Shown here piece after piece: positions 12,960 to 23,600 of a DNA stretch of 50,381 bases. Each line of letters starts with the position of its first letter. Position 1 is the stretch's first letter. This stretch comes from Stagonosporopsis chrysanthemi. Lineage: Eukaryota > Ascomycota > Dothideomycetes > Pleosporales > Didymellaceae. The notes under the pieces were generated by a model that had not been told where the DNA came from, searched no databases, and saw only the letters and a program-made list of their open reading frames with translations. Location of the stretch: NCBI GenBank assembly GCA_022560025.1, contig JAFISE010000203.1, forward strand, positions 1-50,381, in the 5' to 3' direction. A program made the position numbers and the translations under genes.

Positions 12960-13384
12960 TTGTTAACATTAAAGACAAAACTGCTGCACGACGCGCAGTT
13001 GAGCTTCAAGCTAGCATATTCGTCGACGCAGGTGCCTCGGTGATCGCCAGTCGACCTTTCGCGAACTGGAAAGCATCGCGTCACGCTCTTGCCCACGACC
13101 TGGTCACCCGGCCTAACTCATTCTCACCAGCAACGAGTCTGCCAGCGCTCCAGCAGCCTTCGCCAGCTCCACGTCGGGTTGTACAGCCCGGTCCCTTCAT
13201 TCAGCTACCAAAGACGAGATCCAACTACAATATTCAGCGTGAGGGAGAGGTCCGAATTCCTACAGGTTATTGGCACCCTAGAGGTATACGAGCCGACGTG
13301 GCCGGCACGACCGGCCCCTACCGCACCCAGGAGCTTCCGAGCAGCCTCTTGGCATTTTGGAAGGAGTTCAAAGGATCTAACTAG
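12960..13384 (+). other. open frame of unknown status
   Basis: One plus-strand frame stays open for about 141 codons, from the stop near 12957 to a TAG ending at 13384. It has no ATG near its beginning; the only early start-like codon is a GTG at 13040. The translation is rich in Ala, Pro and Ser, includes AARRAVELQASIFVDAGAS and ends with AFWKEFKGSN. I do not recognise it. It could be an exon of a decayed gene or chance, since GC-rich DNA gives long frames. The frame two bases on is also open for 100 codons, which weakens the coding case. Confidence 0.2.
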
Positions 13385-13774
13385 AGCCTAATTAGGGATA
13401 GAACGAGTGGAATTGCAGCTAGACAATGGCTGTGCGTTCTAACCAAAATACATTAATATTAACATTAAATACTAGTAACTGTAGTTGCTGTTAAGGTGCT
13501 CTAATTAAGCTCTTATTTGTACGGGGTTTGGTGTTGTAGAAAAGTCAGATTTGAGGTCAAACGAGCTGCAGACAACCCTGTTGCTTGACTATGTTCAGGA
13601 CTTACAGCTGCAAGTTGAGAGCTTTAAAAGTAACATGTATGCTCAACTTTGTATAATATAGTAAGGCAGTTACGAGAGCAGTAGTTTGACATTTTTGGCT
13701 TAGCTAGTTCATCCCTACTAGGGCTGCAGCGTGCCAACTTCCTAGTGGCTGCTCGGAAGCTCCTGGGTGCGGTA
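13319..13774. repeat. 28-bp perfect inverted repeat, arms 400 bp apart
   Basis: Positions 13319-13346 are exactly repeated in reverse complement at 13747-13774. The match decays quickly outside the arms. The enclosed sequence has no gene I can support and becomes AT-rich in the middle. This could be the ends of an unknown short mobile element or two inverted copies of one gene fragment. Confidence 0.7.
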
Positions 13775-15169
13775 TATTGGTACTCCCCAACCCCACGCCT
13801 CACCGCCACCAGGCCCAAATTTCACCGCAGAAGAACCTATCACTTTCGCAGACTCCAAGATCGACGACAATGAATGATATTAACACGAGCTTGATAGGTT
13901 CCAGCAACCTGATTTTTTGAAATCACGAGGCTCACGTAGATGCACCATGGGGGCACAGAACGCTCAATACGCTGACTGACGAGCGAGGCTGACTGATGAC
14001 GTGGCTTCGTAGCCTCGTTTTACTTGACCCAGCAGTGTCAACGTTGTCGCAGCAAGTACTCACGTTATCTCTTTCAGCGCGGTTCACCCCCGCTAAGAAG
14101 GGAACTGCTACTGAGCCTCTTATCAGTCACACCGGGACCCATGCTGCGCTGTCAGAGTCATGCTGCTCCAATTCAGGCACCTGTAACAATACCAGGAACA
14201 AGTATGCCTTTGCAGAGGACGAAGGCTATGCTTGATAGATAGGGGGTGCGGTTTTGCTTGTTCAGCGAGACTTGTGATTGCGTTCCGCTGGACTGCGTCG
14301 AAAGCTGAGGTTGCTCTGCCACAGCTGCTGCAACGAATCATGTATTACAGCAAGCCTTGCATGCGAGCAAGTGATATTTAATGTTAAGATGCATCAAATA
14401 CATTGTCAGTACAGGATTCAGTTGTATCTTCATAATAGGTTTAGGCGTTTGAGCGTTGGTGCACATTAAGTAAATTTAGTAAAACTTGCAAAGCCAGGAA
14501 TCTAGAGAAGCATTCTGTTCAATGTAGGTTTACTCACAATAAAATTCGTCAACTTTGGTGTTCCCAGCCAAGTGCCTTTTTAATGTTGTTTCCAGAATAC
14601 AACGCTATTCTCCGTAATCTCGCGCGGAAGTTTGCACTATCTGCTTTGGGGCGACAACTATAGGTGTAGCCAGAACGGACGGAATAGCTGCACAAAATAC
14701 TCTAAAAGTTGAGGTTGAGCTGAAGCATAACGCCACACTACAGTTCTGATCGTTTCAAACATCGAGAAGAGCCTCGCAGATTGCCCTAGGTACTAGGCGA
14801 AGTACGAGCTGCGCCTTGCTCTTCTCTAGCTCTAGTCTATTATCTAAAGCAAGGTACTAGATCAAGAGAACAGACAGGTTAGTTCTCTTGATAGTAGGGG
14901 AATAAGAATAAATATAAAGTACTGTGGCGGCCCTTGCTGTTTCGTTTGTAGAGTTAGTGCCACATGTACTATTTACCCTGAGTACTCTTGCAACTGTGTG
15001 TATGAGTCTACAAGGCTGTAAGGAGAAAGAGCGTGGTTTGAACGTGCTAGCACAGTCCAGGGCCGCAGATCCCTATTAAGAGCCCTGATAACTAGAAATA
15101 AAACGCGTGTGACATAAAAAAGGTTGTGGCGCGAACACTACTGGAGAGAGCCTTAGTTTAGCACTTTGA
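13775..15169. other. intergenic, no supported gene
   Basis: Only short shadow frames are found. A hairpin with an 11-bp perfect stem and 10-nt loop lies at 14861-14892. The stretch at about 14924-15110 is moderately GC-rich and starts TGTGGCGGCCC, which resembles an LTR start, but I found no matching end or target duplication. Confidence 0.45.
14861..14892. repeat. hairpin, 11-bp stem
   Basis: ATCAAGAGAAC at 14861-14871 is the exact reverse complement of 14882-14892, with a 10-nt loop. No U-run follows and there is no adjacent gene, so its role is unknown. Confidence 0.6.
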
Positions 15170-16540
15170 AGAGCTTCTGTATTCTGTACCTTTAATTGCT
15201 TCGACAATAGGTTCATCGAGCCGCCAACGCGGCAGTAGCTGACTCTAGTAGAACTGCTTTCTATAGCTCTGGCAGCAGCTCACACAAGCCGCTCTGGCTT
15301 CTCTGCGCAGTCGTTGCTAAGAACTTTGCATGATCTTCAGATCGCTCTGACTCAACATCGATGATGATTCAAAATTCTTAAAGCATTGGCGGAAGACACT
15401 GCAGCACTTATAGTAGCGAGTAGGGGCCGAGAGATTCTCGGTAGTGAACACAGATAGCAGATATATTAAGCTGTTCCGACTGATTTGGAGGGATATTATA
15501 TACGTCAGGAAAGACGTAAGACTGTTTTCAAAAAAAAAAAAACTACATCCCTGTGCAGTTGCAAGGTGTGTAGAGATGTGAGCGACATAAGGCTTCAAAG
15601 CTGATTGCGAGGGATCAAATGAATGTCGTTGTCGTCTTTTTCGTCTTGCCCAGCGTAGTCCCATTTAAGAACCTTGAGGGAAGAGCATTTGTTCAAAAAA
15701 AAAAGTTAAGGGATGCTTTCAGAGCTTGAGTTTGCGCACCAGCTGTAATCGCGCACCTTGAGAGTTTTAAGAGAAGGAAAGTCAAATCACCCGAGCAAGG
15801 AGTTGACTTTGGTCCTAGTATCAAAGCCTGCTTCAAGCTGAAGATGCTCAAGGCTAAGTGTAGCATCCATCTCTAGATGCTATACACCGAACTGGGCAAT
15901 GTTTTCAGATTGCCGGACCAAGCTGTTGCTCAAAACTATGGTTAAGACGATGCTGTCTCCGGGATGCGCGATCAACTCTAGGCTCTCAAGTTGATTCAAT
16001 GCGGTAAATGAGCTCGCGGACAGGTGGCACACCAGGTAACGGACCCGCTGAGCTGCAATGATAATGCCAGCGACCATTGTTGTATCTATTGTTGTATCGA
16101 TAGCGCGTGTCTAATCGTCTTGAATAGGTCCAGCAATGTATCTGCGCCATTTGTACAGCTCGTTCAGCGGAGGCTTGTTAGGATCTCCTTTAGTGACCGG
16201 GTGATGCGAGAGAGATCCTGTTCGGGGACGCCCTCGAAGGTGTTTGACTTAGGCACCCCTTTTCCAATGTTGATTATCGCAGAAGATTTTGATGAGAATG
16301 TGTCGCGAGATTCCCTCAGGATACCACACTGGTAATTTGGTCCTGGCGCCCAGGTCCTTGGCGATGTTGGTGTTGGTGTTGGTACGCATCATGCTCTTTG
16401 TTTCGGCCGTCTCGAGCTGATTGTGACCATATGACGTACTTCTGTAGGTAGATCGAGAAAAGACTGTGCGCTGCTGTCCTGTTGGCGAGTGCGAGCTCGT
16501 CTTGTCTTAAGTATAGAATAGGAGAAAACGATTGTAGAAT
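15170..16540 (-). pseudogene. F-box/LRR-type protein relic
   Basis: On the minus strand, broken frames read as leucine-rich segments in a consistent order: LNQLESLELIAHPGDSIVL, then LEHLQLEAGFDTRTK, FDFPSLKTLKVRDYSWCA, CSSLKVLKWDY, and LMSLTSLHTLQLHRD. This resembles the LRR part of fungal F-box proteins, which select substrates for SCF ubiquitin ligases. Several stops are in frame within otherwise continuous text (near 15884, 15778 and 15710), two at positions where CAG or TGG would fit, so they may be C-to-T or G-to-A changes. Poly-A/T runs at 15530-15541 and 15696-15705 coincide with frame changes. The F-box itself would lie near 16400-16540, but I cannot see it clearly. No functional product is expected. 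Confidence 0.5.
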
Positions 16541-16898
16541 CATGCAGTTAGATTAAGTAAGGGTTACAATTTTCTAAAAGAGTATGGTTTTCGAATATGA
16601 GATATTCTATGTTACTTCACCTAAGTAAACTATAGAGCTGTAGTTAGCCGAGGTTCTCTAGCTACTTTATCCTTAACAAGAAGGAACAAAAGCCTACAAC
16701 TGCTATATTTAATATAATATAGCAAGTATTCTCTATTTAACAATGGTGTTCTCTTGCTAAGGACGTGTTTTGAACTAAAGCCTGACCGCTTACTGTCATT
16801 CGCTGGATCTTTATAACAGCATCATCCCTTCCTGCACTCTCTTCAGCCTCTTTCCTCAGGTCTGGCTTGCCGAGCGACATCGCTTTCCCGACCCGCCT
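16541..16898. other. short AT-rich intergenic stretch
   Basis: An AT-rich patch at about 16545-16760 resembles the RIP tracts but has no recognisable element. It separates the F-box relic from the HET pseudogene. No gene is seen. Confidence 0.4.
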
Positions 16899-18696
16899 CT
16901 ATCTCTCCCGTCCATTTTCAGACTTCACTGGCCGCAATAAACATATCCTTAGAGGTATGCAGCCCACATTCAGCACATCAGTAGGTATAGTAGCGCGCAA
17001 CTCGCCAGGTGGCCCATCACGGAAATTTGCGTTGGCTTCCATGCCCGTCGTGAAAGCACTCCGACCATCGATGGTACACTGAATATGACGAGTCATCAGG
17101 TTGATGTAGTACCCCGATCGTGAATCAGTGAGCCAGTTCAAGAACATGTGAGCATCTTCGAGCGAAGATTCCCGGTGGTGGTATCCCTAGCAAAGCCGTA
17201 ACGGGAAGAAGTTGCTCAAGCAGCCTGCGCGCAGGTATCAAGAGAGCAGGATTGAGTGCCAACTTTAAGTCGAATGCCTCGTTGTAGTTCGCTTCCACCA
17301 TGTCTTTGTAGAGTTGTGCCCACAGATTAGCTGTAAATTCGTATCCACTCAGGATGCAGCTAGCAAGAAATCTGCGACGCGGCCCGTCCTGTTCTTCATC
17401 CGATCTTGAAGACGATATATATGCATCTAACAAATGCCCGCGTGTGGTGGATGTGGTCATGATTGTGTCCGCGAAGATCAAACGGGTGCTAGATGTATCC
17501 AAGTCTAGTCCACCAATCCGCTTGTTGGGTTGCGGCAGCAATACCATGTATAGCTCGATCTCCTCCATGGAGACGCGATGAATGCCATGTAGACCTCCGA
17601 GCTTGAATCTCGCAATGGTTACGCCCTCTACTGCGTGGTTCTGGCTGAGCCAGCTCGGTTCACCATTGAGCGTTGACACGGCGCCACTGTTGAACATGTT
17701 GAGAGGACGGGCTTCTCCCGCTGCAAGTGCCAACAAGGCGCCAGTGTACGGTACTTCATCCGTGGTTCTCAGAGCCTGTCCTCGCCAGGCAATTCCAAGA
17801 CCGCACATGTTGATCATGATGCTGACCCTCTCGCGAGCAACCTTTGCTCAACACACCGTTGTGTCTTGCCATGAGGCTACTTTGCCAACCAGGTTCACGA
17901 TCTCCGAGCTCAATGGGTATGAGCAGATCCCGACCTGGAAATTCGTACGGAAAGATACTCATGATATTTCTCATTAATCTCCACTGGAGCTTGACGGTCG
18001 ACCCTTTGGGTCCGTTCAAGATGAATGTGGCTTGGTGAATGTAGTAGCTTTGTCTGTCCGTCGACTGAGGTTCGTTGACGTTAAACTCATGGAAGCACCA
18101 TGCACGCTCCCACCATCGAGCAGCACCAACTTTGCGAATGAAGCTCTGGATCACAGGGACATCTTCAACTGGCGGAGTCCAGAATCGATCATATGGGGTT
18201 TTGTGAATATCGTACACGTCGCTCTCAGCAAGCGCAGCCTCTGCTTTGTCCAGATACACATCTTCCATCAAGACAAGCATGCGCAGGCAAGATCTGTAGA
18301 TGACGTCCATCGCCGCGACCGACTTCTGCTTATCAATCGCTGAGGTCTGGTCAATACAGAGTTGGTCTATCCAGACTCCTACACGAGGGTGGTTTTTCTC
18401 CTTGAGCATAGCATGCACGAACGGTTGCTCACGGGCCAATCGCCCTGTCTCTCGTATCCTTCCGGCAACAAGTCTTCCGATCGCCAGCAGTAGGACATCG
18501 CCATGTACTGTCGCACGGTAGGGTCAGTCTTCTTGCATGATGACAATGCGCTGTTAGGATAAATAAGACGAAACGGCGGGTTTAGTATGGTCAACTCCGA
18601 GCGTGGCTTGAACATCGATCTGGTAGCAGGATCCTGTGAAGCAAGATTTTGCATTACTAACGACGCTTCCTGCTGACTTTGCGTAAGCTTCAACAA
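16899..18696 (-). pseudogene. HET-domain (heterokaryon incompatibility) pseudogene
   Basis: The HET domain is found in fungal proteins that trigger cell death when incompatible hyphae fuse. Its motifs are present: YMAMSYCWRSEDLLPEGYE near the start, then VGVWIDQLCIDQTSAIDKQK and MDVIYRSCLRMLVLMEDVYL. Downstream come ARWWERAWCFHEF, INMCGLGIAW and DAHMFLNWLTD, as in long HET proteins. These motifs fall in four successive frame segments (18696-18379, 18439-17756, 17817-17125, 17147-16899), so there are frame breaks near 18430, 17825 and 17150. No intron can repair them: for the first, GTGAGC...TAG would be 54 bp, would remove conserved residues and would leave the wrong frame. The C-terminus stops early after CLLRPVKSENGRER. 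I read it as an inactivated gene whose decay is by small indels, not RIP. Confidence 0.85.
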
Positions 18697-18782
18697 TCTA
18701 TACTCGAAGATTTAGCACTTACTATCCGTGCTGAGAGTTAGTGTTACGATCCTAAGGAACACTAAACAGCTTCTAACAATTA
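18697..18782. other. upstream flank of the HET pseudogene
   Basis: This is a short non-coding stretch between the HET pseudogene and the LTR-like insertion. No feature is recognised beyond the target duplication AATTA at 18778-18782. Confidence 0.35.
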
Positions 18783-18916
18783 TGTAACGGTGTAGAGAGA
18801 GAGGAGGACTGCGCTTCATTGATTATTGACGTGGGCTGAGCTGCTTATATGCCTGCCCATACACAAGCTATCCTAACTCGTACCAGAGTAGGCCTGGGCA
18901 GAGCCCAACCGTTACA
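18783..18916. mobile_element. 134-bp solo-LTR-like insertion
   Basis: The sequence starts TGTAACGG and ends CCGTTACA, so it has TG...CA ends within an 8-bp inverted repeat. It is flanked by the 5-bp direct repeat AATTA (18778-18782 and 18917-18921). This is the structure of an LTR-retrotransposon insertion reduced to one LTR, or a very small non-autonomous element. It is not RIP-mutated although it abuts a heavily mutated tract. No second copy was seen in the window. Confidence 0.65.
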
Positions 18917-18921
18917 AATTA

Positions 18922-20254
18922 TAAGTTAATACGGCACAGTCGGCCTACATAAGCAGGAGTATTACAAGTAAGCAAACAAACACTAGAGTTAGTAGTAAGC
19001 ACTCTATAATTATAGATATTACGTAACACAATTAGTCTAAGTATAATTAGTTTAATTAGTACTTAGTGCAATTAGTATATTTAGCACTACTAATATTAGA
19101 ACCTAGCCTAAGCTGCTAAGCTAAACAGGTACTAAAAAGGTTAACAGTACTTATAGACTATAAGTACAGGCTTAGAATAGTACTATATTATTAGCTAGGC
19201 CTAATAACTAAGTACTATATATATTTCTTTAGTATAACTGTTAGCCCCCTAGGTTTATACAGGCTGTAAGGCTAAACAGCAGGGCTTACTATAAAGGCTA
19301 GAAGCTTGCTGCCTTGTTCTTGCTTAGTAGTAAACAGTCTACTATCTATTTATTAAACCTGTATCTAATCTCTATATATTATACTACTTATTACCTTAAT
19401 ACTTTACTCTTCTCTATACCTCTAGACTACAGGTTCTAATATTCTATTTACTCTTATATAAAAGAGTACTTTGTTAGAATTTAACTATAAGTTCTTGTGC
19501 AAGCCTAACTATAAAAGACTTAACTCTAGAGTCTCTAGAAAGACAGTCTTAAAAGCTTTAGAGCTAAACCTCTAGACAGACAGTAGTAAAAGCCTTAAGA
19601 GAGAGCTTATAATCTTCTATATAAATAAATCCTAACTAACTAGCTAGTTTAGTTTTAAACTATTTATAAGTAGGTAGAGTAGTAATAAACGCTCTATAGG
19701 AGCCTATAATAGACTAAGAGAAGCTAGTTCTTAACAAGCTAGACCTTAAACTGCAAGAGCTAGAAGTATAGTATAAATAAGCTGCAAAGCAGCTTAAAGT
19801 AGTATAACTTAGAAAGTTACAAGCTAGATTTATAGTAGGTAACTTAACTATACTTAATATAATCTATAACAGTCTTATAGTAACTATTATAGTGCTAGTA
19901 GTACTAACTACTAGCTTTTCTTAACCTAAGCCTTTAAATATATTTTTAAAATATAATAGAGTAGACTATAATTATAAAAAGTACAACTATAAAAAGTACT
20001 TTTATAAGCTATTAGCTAACTTCTTATAGAAAACAGAAAAGGTTAATTTTAGTAAATAATATATTCTAGAGGCAATAAAAACTCTCTAGAAGGTATACAA
20101 AGTAGATTAATAAAGAATCTTTACTCTTTAGAAACCTACCTAAGAAGCTATAAAAGTAGTTATACTAAGCTTACTAAAAGCTCTCTCTTAGCAAAGATAG
20201 CAAGTATATAAAGCTTTAAATAAGGCATGTATACTTTCTTATAGTACTTTAACT
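18922..20254 (+). mobile_element. RIP-degraded Ty3-type element, 5' portion
   Basis: This AT-rich tract has stop codons throughout. Positions about 19235-19440 are repeated in reverse complement at about 45365-45550, so this belongs to a repeat family with another copy in the window. Weak gag-like text lies downstream (19950-20240). It is interrupted at 20255 by a MITE. Confidence 0.55.
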
Positions 20255-20687
20255 AAGCTAGTAAATAGGTAGAAGTTAAGTAGAGATTAAAGTAGCACGT
20301 AATATTACCTAACCTCTACTTAACCTCTACCTACACTAAGTTAATACTAAGTAGGTAAGAGTTAAGTTGTCTTTACTTATAGTTAGAGTAAGGTAAAAGT
20401 TATACTAATATTGTAGAAGATTTTATCTTGTAGCAAGAGAGCTAATTATTACTGCCTATTATTACACACTGTAGTAAGCTTACTCTAACAGAGTTATTCT
20501 ATAGTAAGATAAGCTATTTATTACAACTTAAAATTACGTACTCTAGTAGGTACTCTTAACCTAACTCTAACTTAAGTCTATACAACTTAACTTCTATCTC
20601 TACTTATACTAGAAGTACTCTTACTTAACTTCTACTTCTAACCTATGCAACTCTAACCTAACTACTACTTTAAAGTCTATACAACTC

Positions 20688-23600
20688 TGTTACAATTTAG
20701 AGTCTTTCTTACTTTACGTGCAGGTGTACCTTACTTCTAGTAAGACAAAGCTGCTTCTTTTATACTAGCGCTGTTTACAGCTACTTATATATACATACTA
20801 TTTATAGCTTTGTATAATACAACCTTAGTTTAATCTTTAAATCTTTTTATACTGCTTGCACTTACTATAATAGTTATAAGTCTAGCTGCAACCTAGGATT
20901 GTTCTTACTTATTACTACGTCTACTATAACACACCTATTACTATATTTATTTACAATACCTATTAACTAGATCTCTGCTTAGATCTATTTAAACACAACT
21001 ACAGCTTCTACTATAGCTACTAAGTCTAATCTTACTGTAACGTGTATTATAGTTATACTAAATATACCTAACAACTAGTTTACCTAGTTATTTATTTACT
21101 AAGACATTGCTAACTACTACAGTCTCTAGAATTATATTAATCCTAATATAGCTAGAAAGCTACTCTCTAAGCTAGTAGAAGCTACTAAGCCTTAACTTAT
21201 TAATTACAAGGCTAGAGCTATTAGGCTCTTTAATCTAACTGTAAACAACTAAGAGTTGTACTAATAGGAATACAATTAATAAAAGTGCTGCTGCTCTAAG
21301 TACTATACCTAGAAGAAAGCCTTAGTTAATCTAAATATAGATTTTAGTAAGTTAATTACTATATACTATATATACCTAATTAAAGATTATAAGATACTTT
21401 ATAACTAACTAGTTGCTTTTAAGAAGTTCCTTTGCCTAACAGACGCAACTTGCTACTACAAGCTTACTAATAAATACTATGCTCTTAAGACTACTCTATA
21501 AGCTTTAAAGAAAGTTAAGTAATAGCTAGCTAACTAGACATATATTATAGCTTAAGGCAAGGCTATTAGCTTACCGGAGACTAATAGTAATTAACTACAA
21601 GAAGACTTTCTAATTACCTACAAAGTACTTAATTAAGAGTATGCTACGTTCTACCTGTGCCAGATCTTTAAGCACAAAGTACAGGGCACTACTACTAAGA
21701 TTTTATCTCTAGAGACGTATATTGCTAAGATAACTATATACCTATACTGTACAAAGCCTTAATCTATAGGCTTAGCAGTCTCTACTACTAAGCTTAGAAT
21801 TACAAAGCTAACTAAGACTTAATTAACTAGTTGCGTTTACTATAACAGTGTACAACTAATACCTACCTGTGTATATAAGAAGTAGTATTATTATACTAAC
21901 TACTTTATTCTAAACTTATACTACTTAGCACGTTTGAAAACCTATTAGCTTACAGCTAAGGCTGTATACAAGATTAAGGAAGCGTAGAAGGACTCTAAAA
22001 TTAACACACGTATTAAGACTACTTTTAGAAAGTAAGCAGCCTGCTAGCCTTAGAACGCTAGATTATTACACGTTAATAATAGCAAACTACTTGTTAATAC
22101 TAACATGTTTGTAATATTAACTAGTCTGTTACTTAAGCCTTTCTATAACAGCTATAACAGCTATAACAGCTATAACAGCTATAACAGCTATAACAGCTAT
22201 AACAGCTATAACAGCTATAATAGCTATAACAGCTATAACAGCTATAATAATTATAATAGGCATAATTAAGTTAACTACAATAATAAGGTTACTATTGCTG
22301 TTAATACTTATACTAAGCCTACAAGGTCTTTTATAACAATAGCTGTTAATAAAACTACTTAGACTAAACTACATAATTAATAGATTGTTAATCTAAGATC
22401 TAATACGCACGTTGTTAACACAGAGGCATAGAAAGAATAGAAGAAGATAAGCAATAATTCTAATTATTAAACTCTTAACACTAGCAATAGCTATATTCTT
22501 ATTATAGCTTAGAGTACAATAGAACTTGTTGCTTATATGCTATATAGACAGCTAAAGCTAAAGCTAACACACGTTGCGTACGTTAAAGGCTTTCTTACTA
22601 GTCTCTTAGGACTTGCTTGCTGCTAATTAGAGTTAATCTATTTTAACTCTAGCTGCAACGTCTTATATATAAGTTAACTAACTAATATTATTACACAACC
22701 TAAATATAACAGAAGACACTAGCTAATTAATACTAAGCTATTATACTAACTACTTCTATTACTTCTTTACTTATTACTAAGTATATATAGAGTGTTATAT
22801 TGCTTGTTATATACGCTAAAGCCTGCTAACGTTATTAATTAACACGCTGCTTATTAGTTCTAGAGTTACCTAGAATAAAAGGCTGTTAATTAGCTTAAAT
22901 TAAATATTACTAGCCTTTAGCTAACTAGAGACTATATACACTGTCTCTTCTAGACATGTATTAAAGCTTAAATAACTTATATTATCTTAAGATACCTAGC
23001 TAAGAGCTGTGCACAACAATTATTCTATTAAATTACAATAGATCTTATTTATATTGTCTCTATAAGTAATAAGTATATTAATAGTACTAAGTACGCTCTA
23101 CACTCTATAGACAAGCACTTTAAATAGCACTAGATAGCTATAATTAAGTAAAAAGACAAGCTAACTTTTACACGCTAGTTTATAGCTTTAATTTGTAAGA
23201 TCTAGCACATATACAATACTAACGTAGTTACTATTTAATATAATAATAAGAAAGGATTTAGTAATAATCTAATTAATACAACAAAGAAGCTAGGAATACT
23301 ATACAAGCTAGCTCTACCTAGTATAAAAGAGCTAAATAAACTTTTTAAATACGCAGGCAGAGTCTTTACTTAGTAAGCTTGCGCTATGTATATATATACT
23401 AACCTGCCTAAAGATCTGTTATATAAGATATATTACACTACTGCGTATATCTTTAATTATACACCTACTAAAGCACTAGGTTAGAAGACACTGTATAAAG
23501 TTATATACAGATAAAAGCTACTTGTTACTTATATAAGACTTATTAGCTGTTGCACTTATATCTATATTTATAACCTAAGAGCTACTAATAAGCTTAAATT

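Noticed and set aside
12628..13043. Overlapping frames of 60-108 codons on both strands
   Set aside because: Three frames overlap on the plus strand and one on the minus; none has a domain, signal or splice context.
13996..14469. Frames of 60-80 codons on both strands
   Set aside because: No recognisable motifs; the frames overlap antisense and look like chance in GC-balanced DNA.
14924..15110. Possible solo LTR starting TGTGGCGGCCC
   Set aside because: No matching CA end with a target duplication and no second copy in the window.
18379..18439. Intron explaining the first HET frame break
   Set aside because: The only GT-AG pair nearby (54 bp) removes conserved residues, leaves the frame unchanged and runs into a stop.
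22143..22250. Tandem array as a CRISPR-like repeat
   Set aside because: The units are contiguous 9-mers without spacers, in a eukaryotic transposon.
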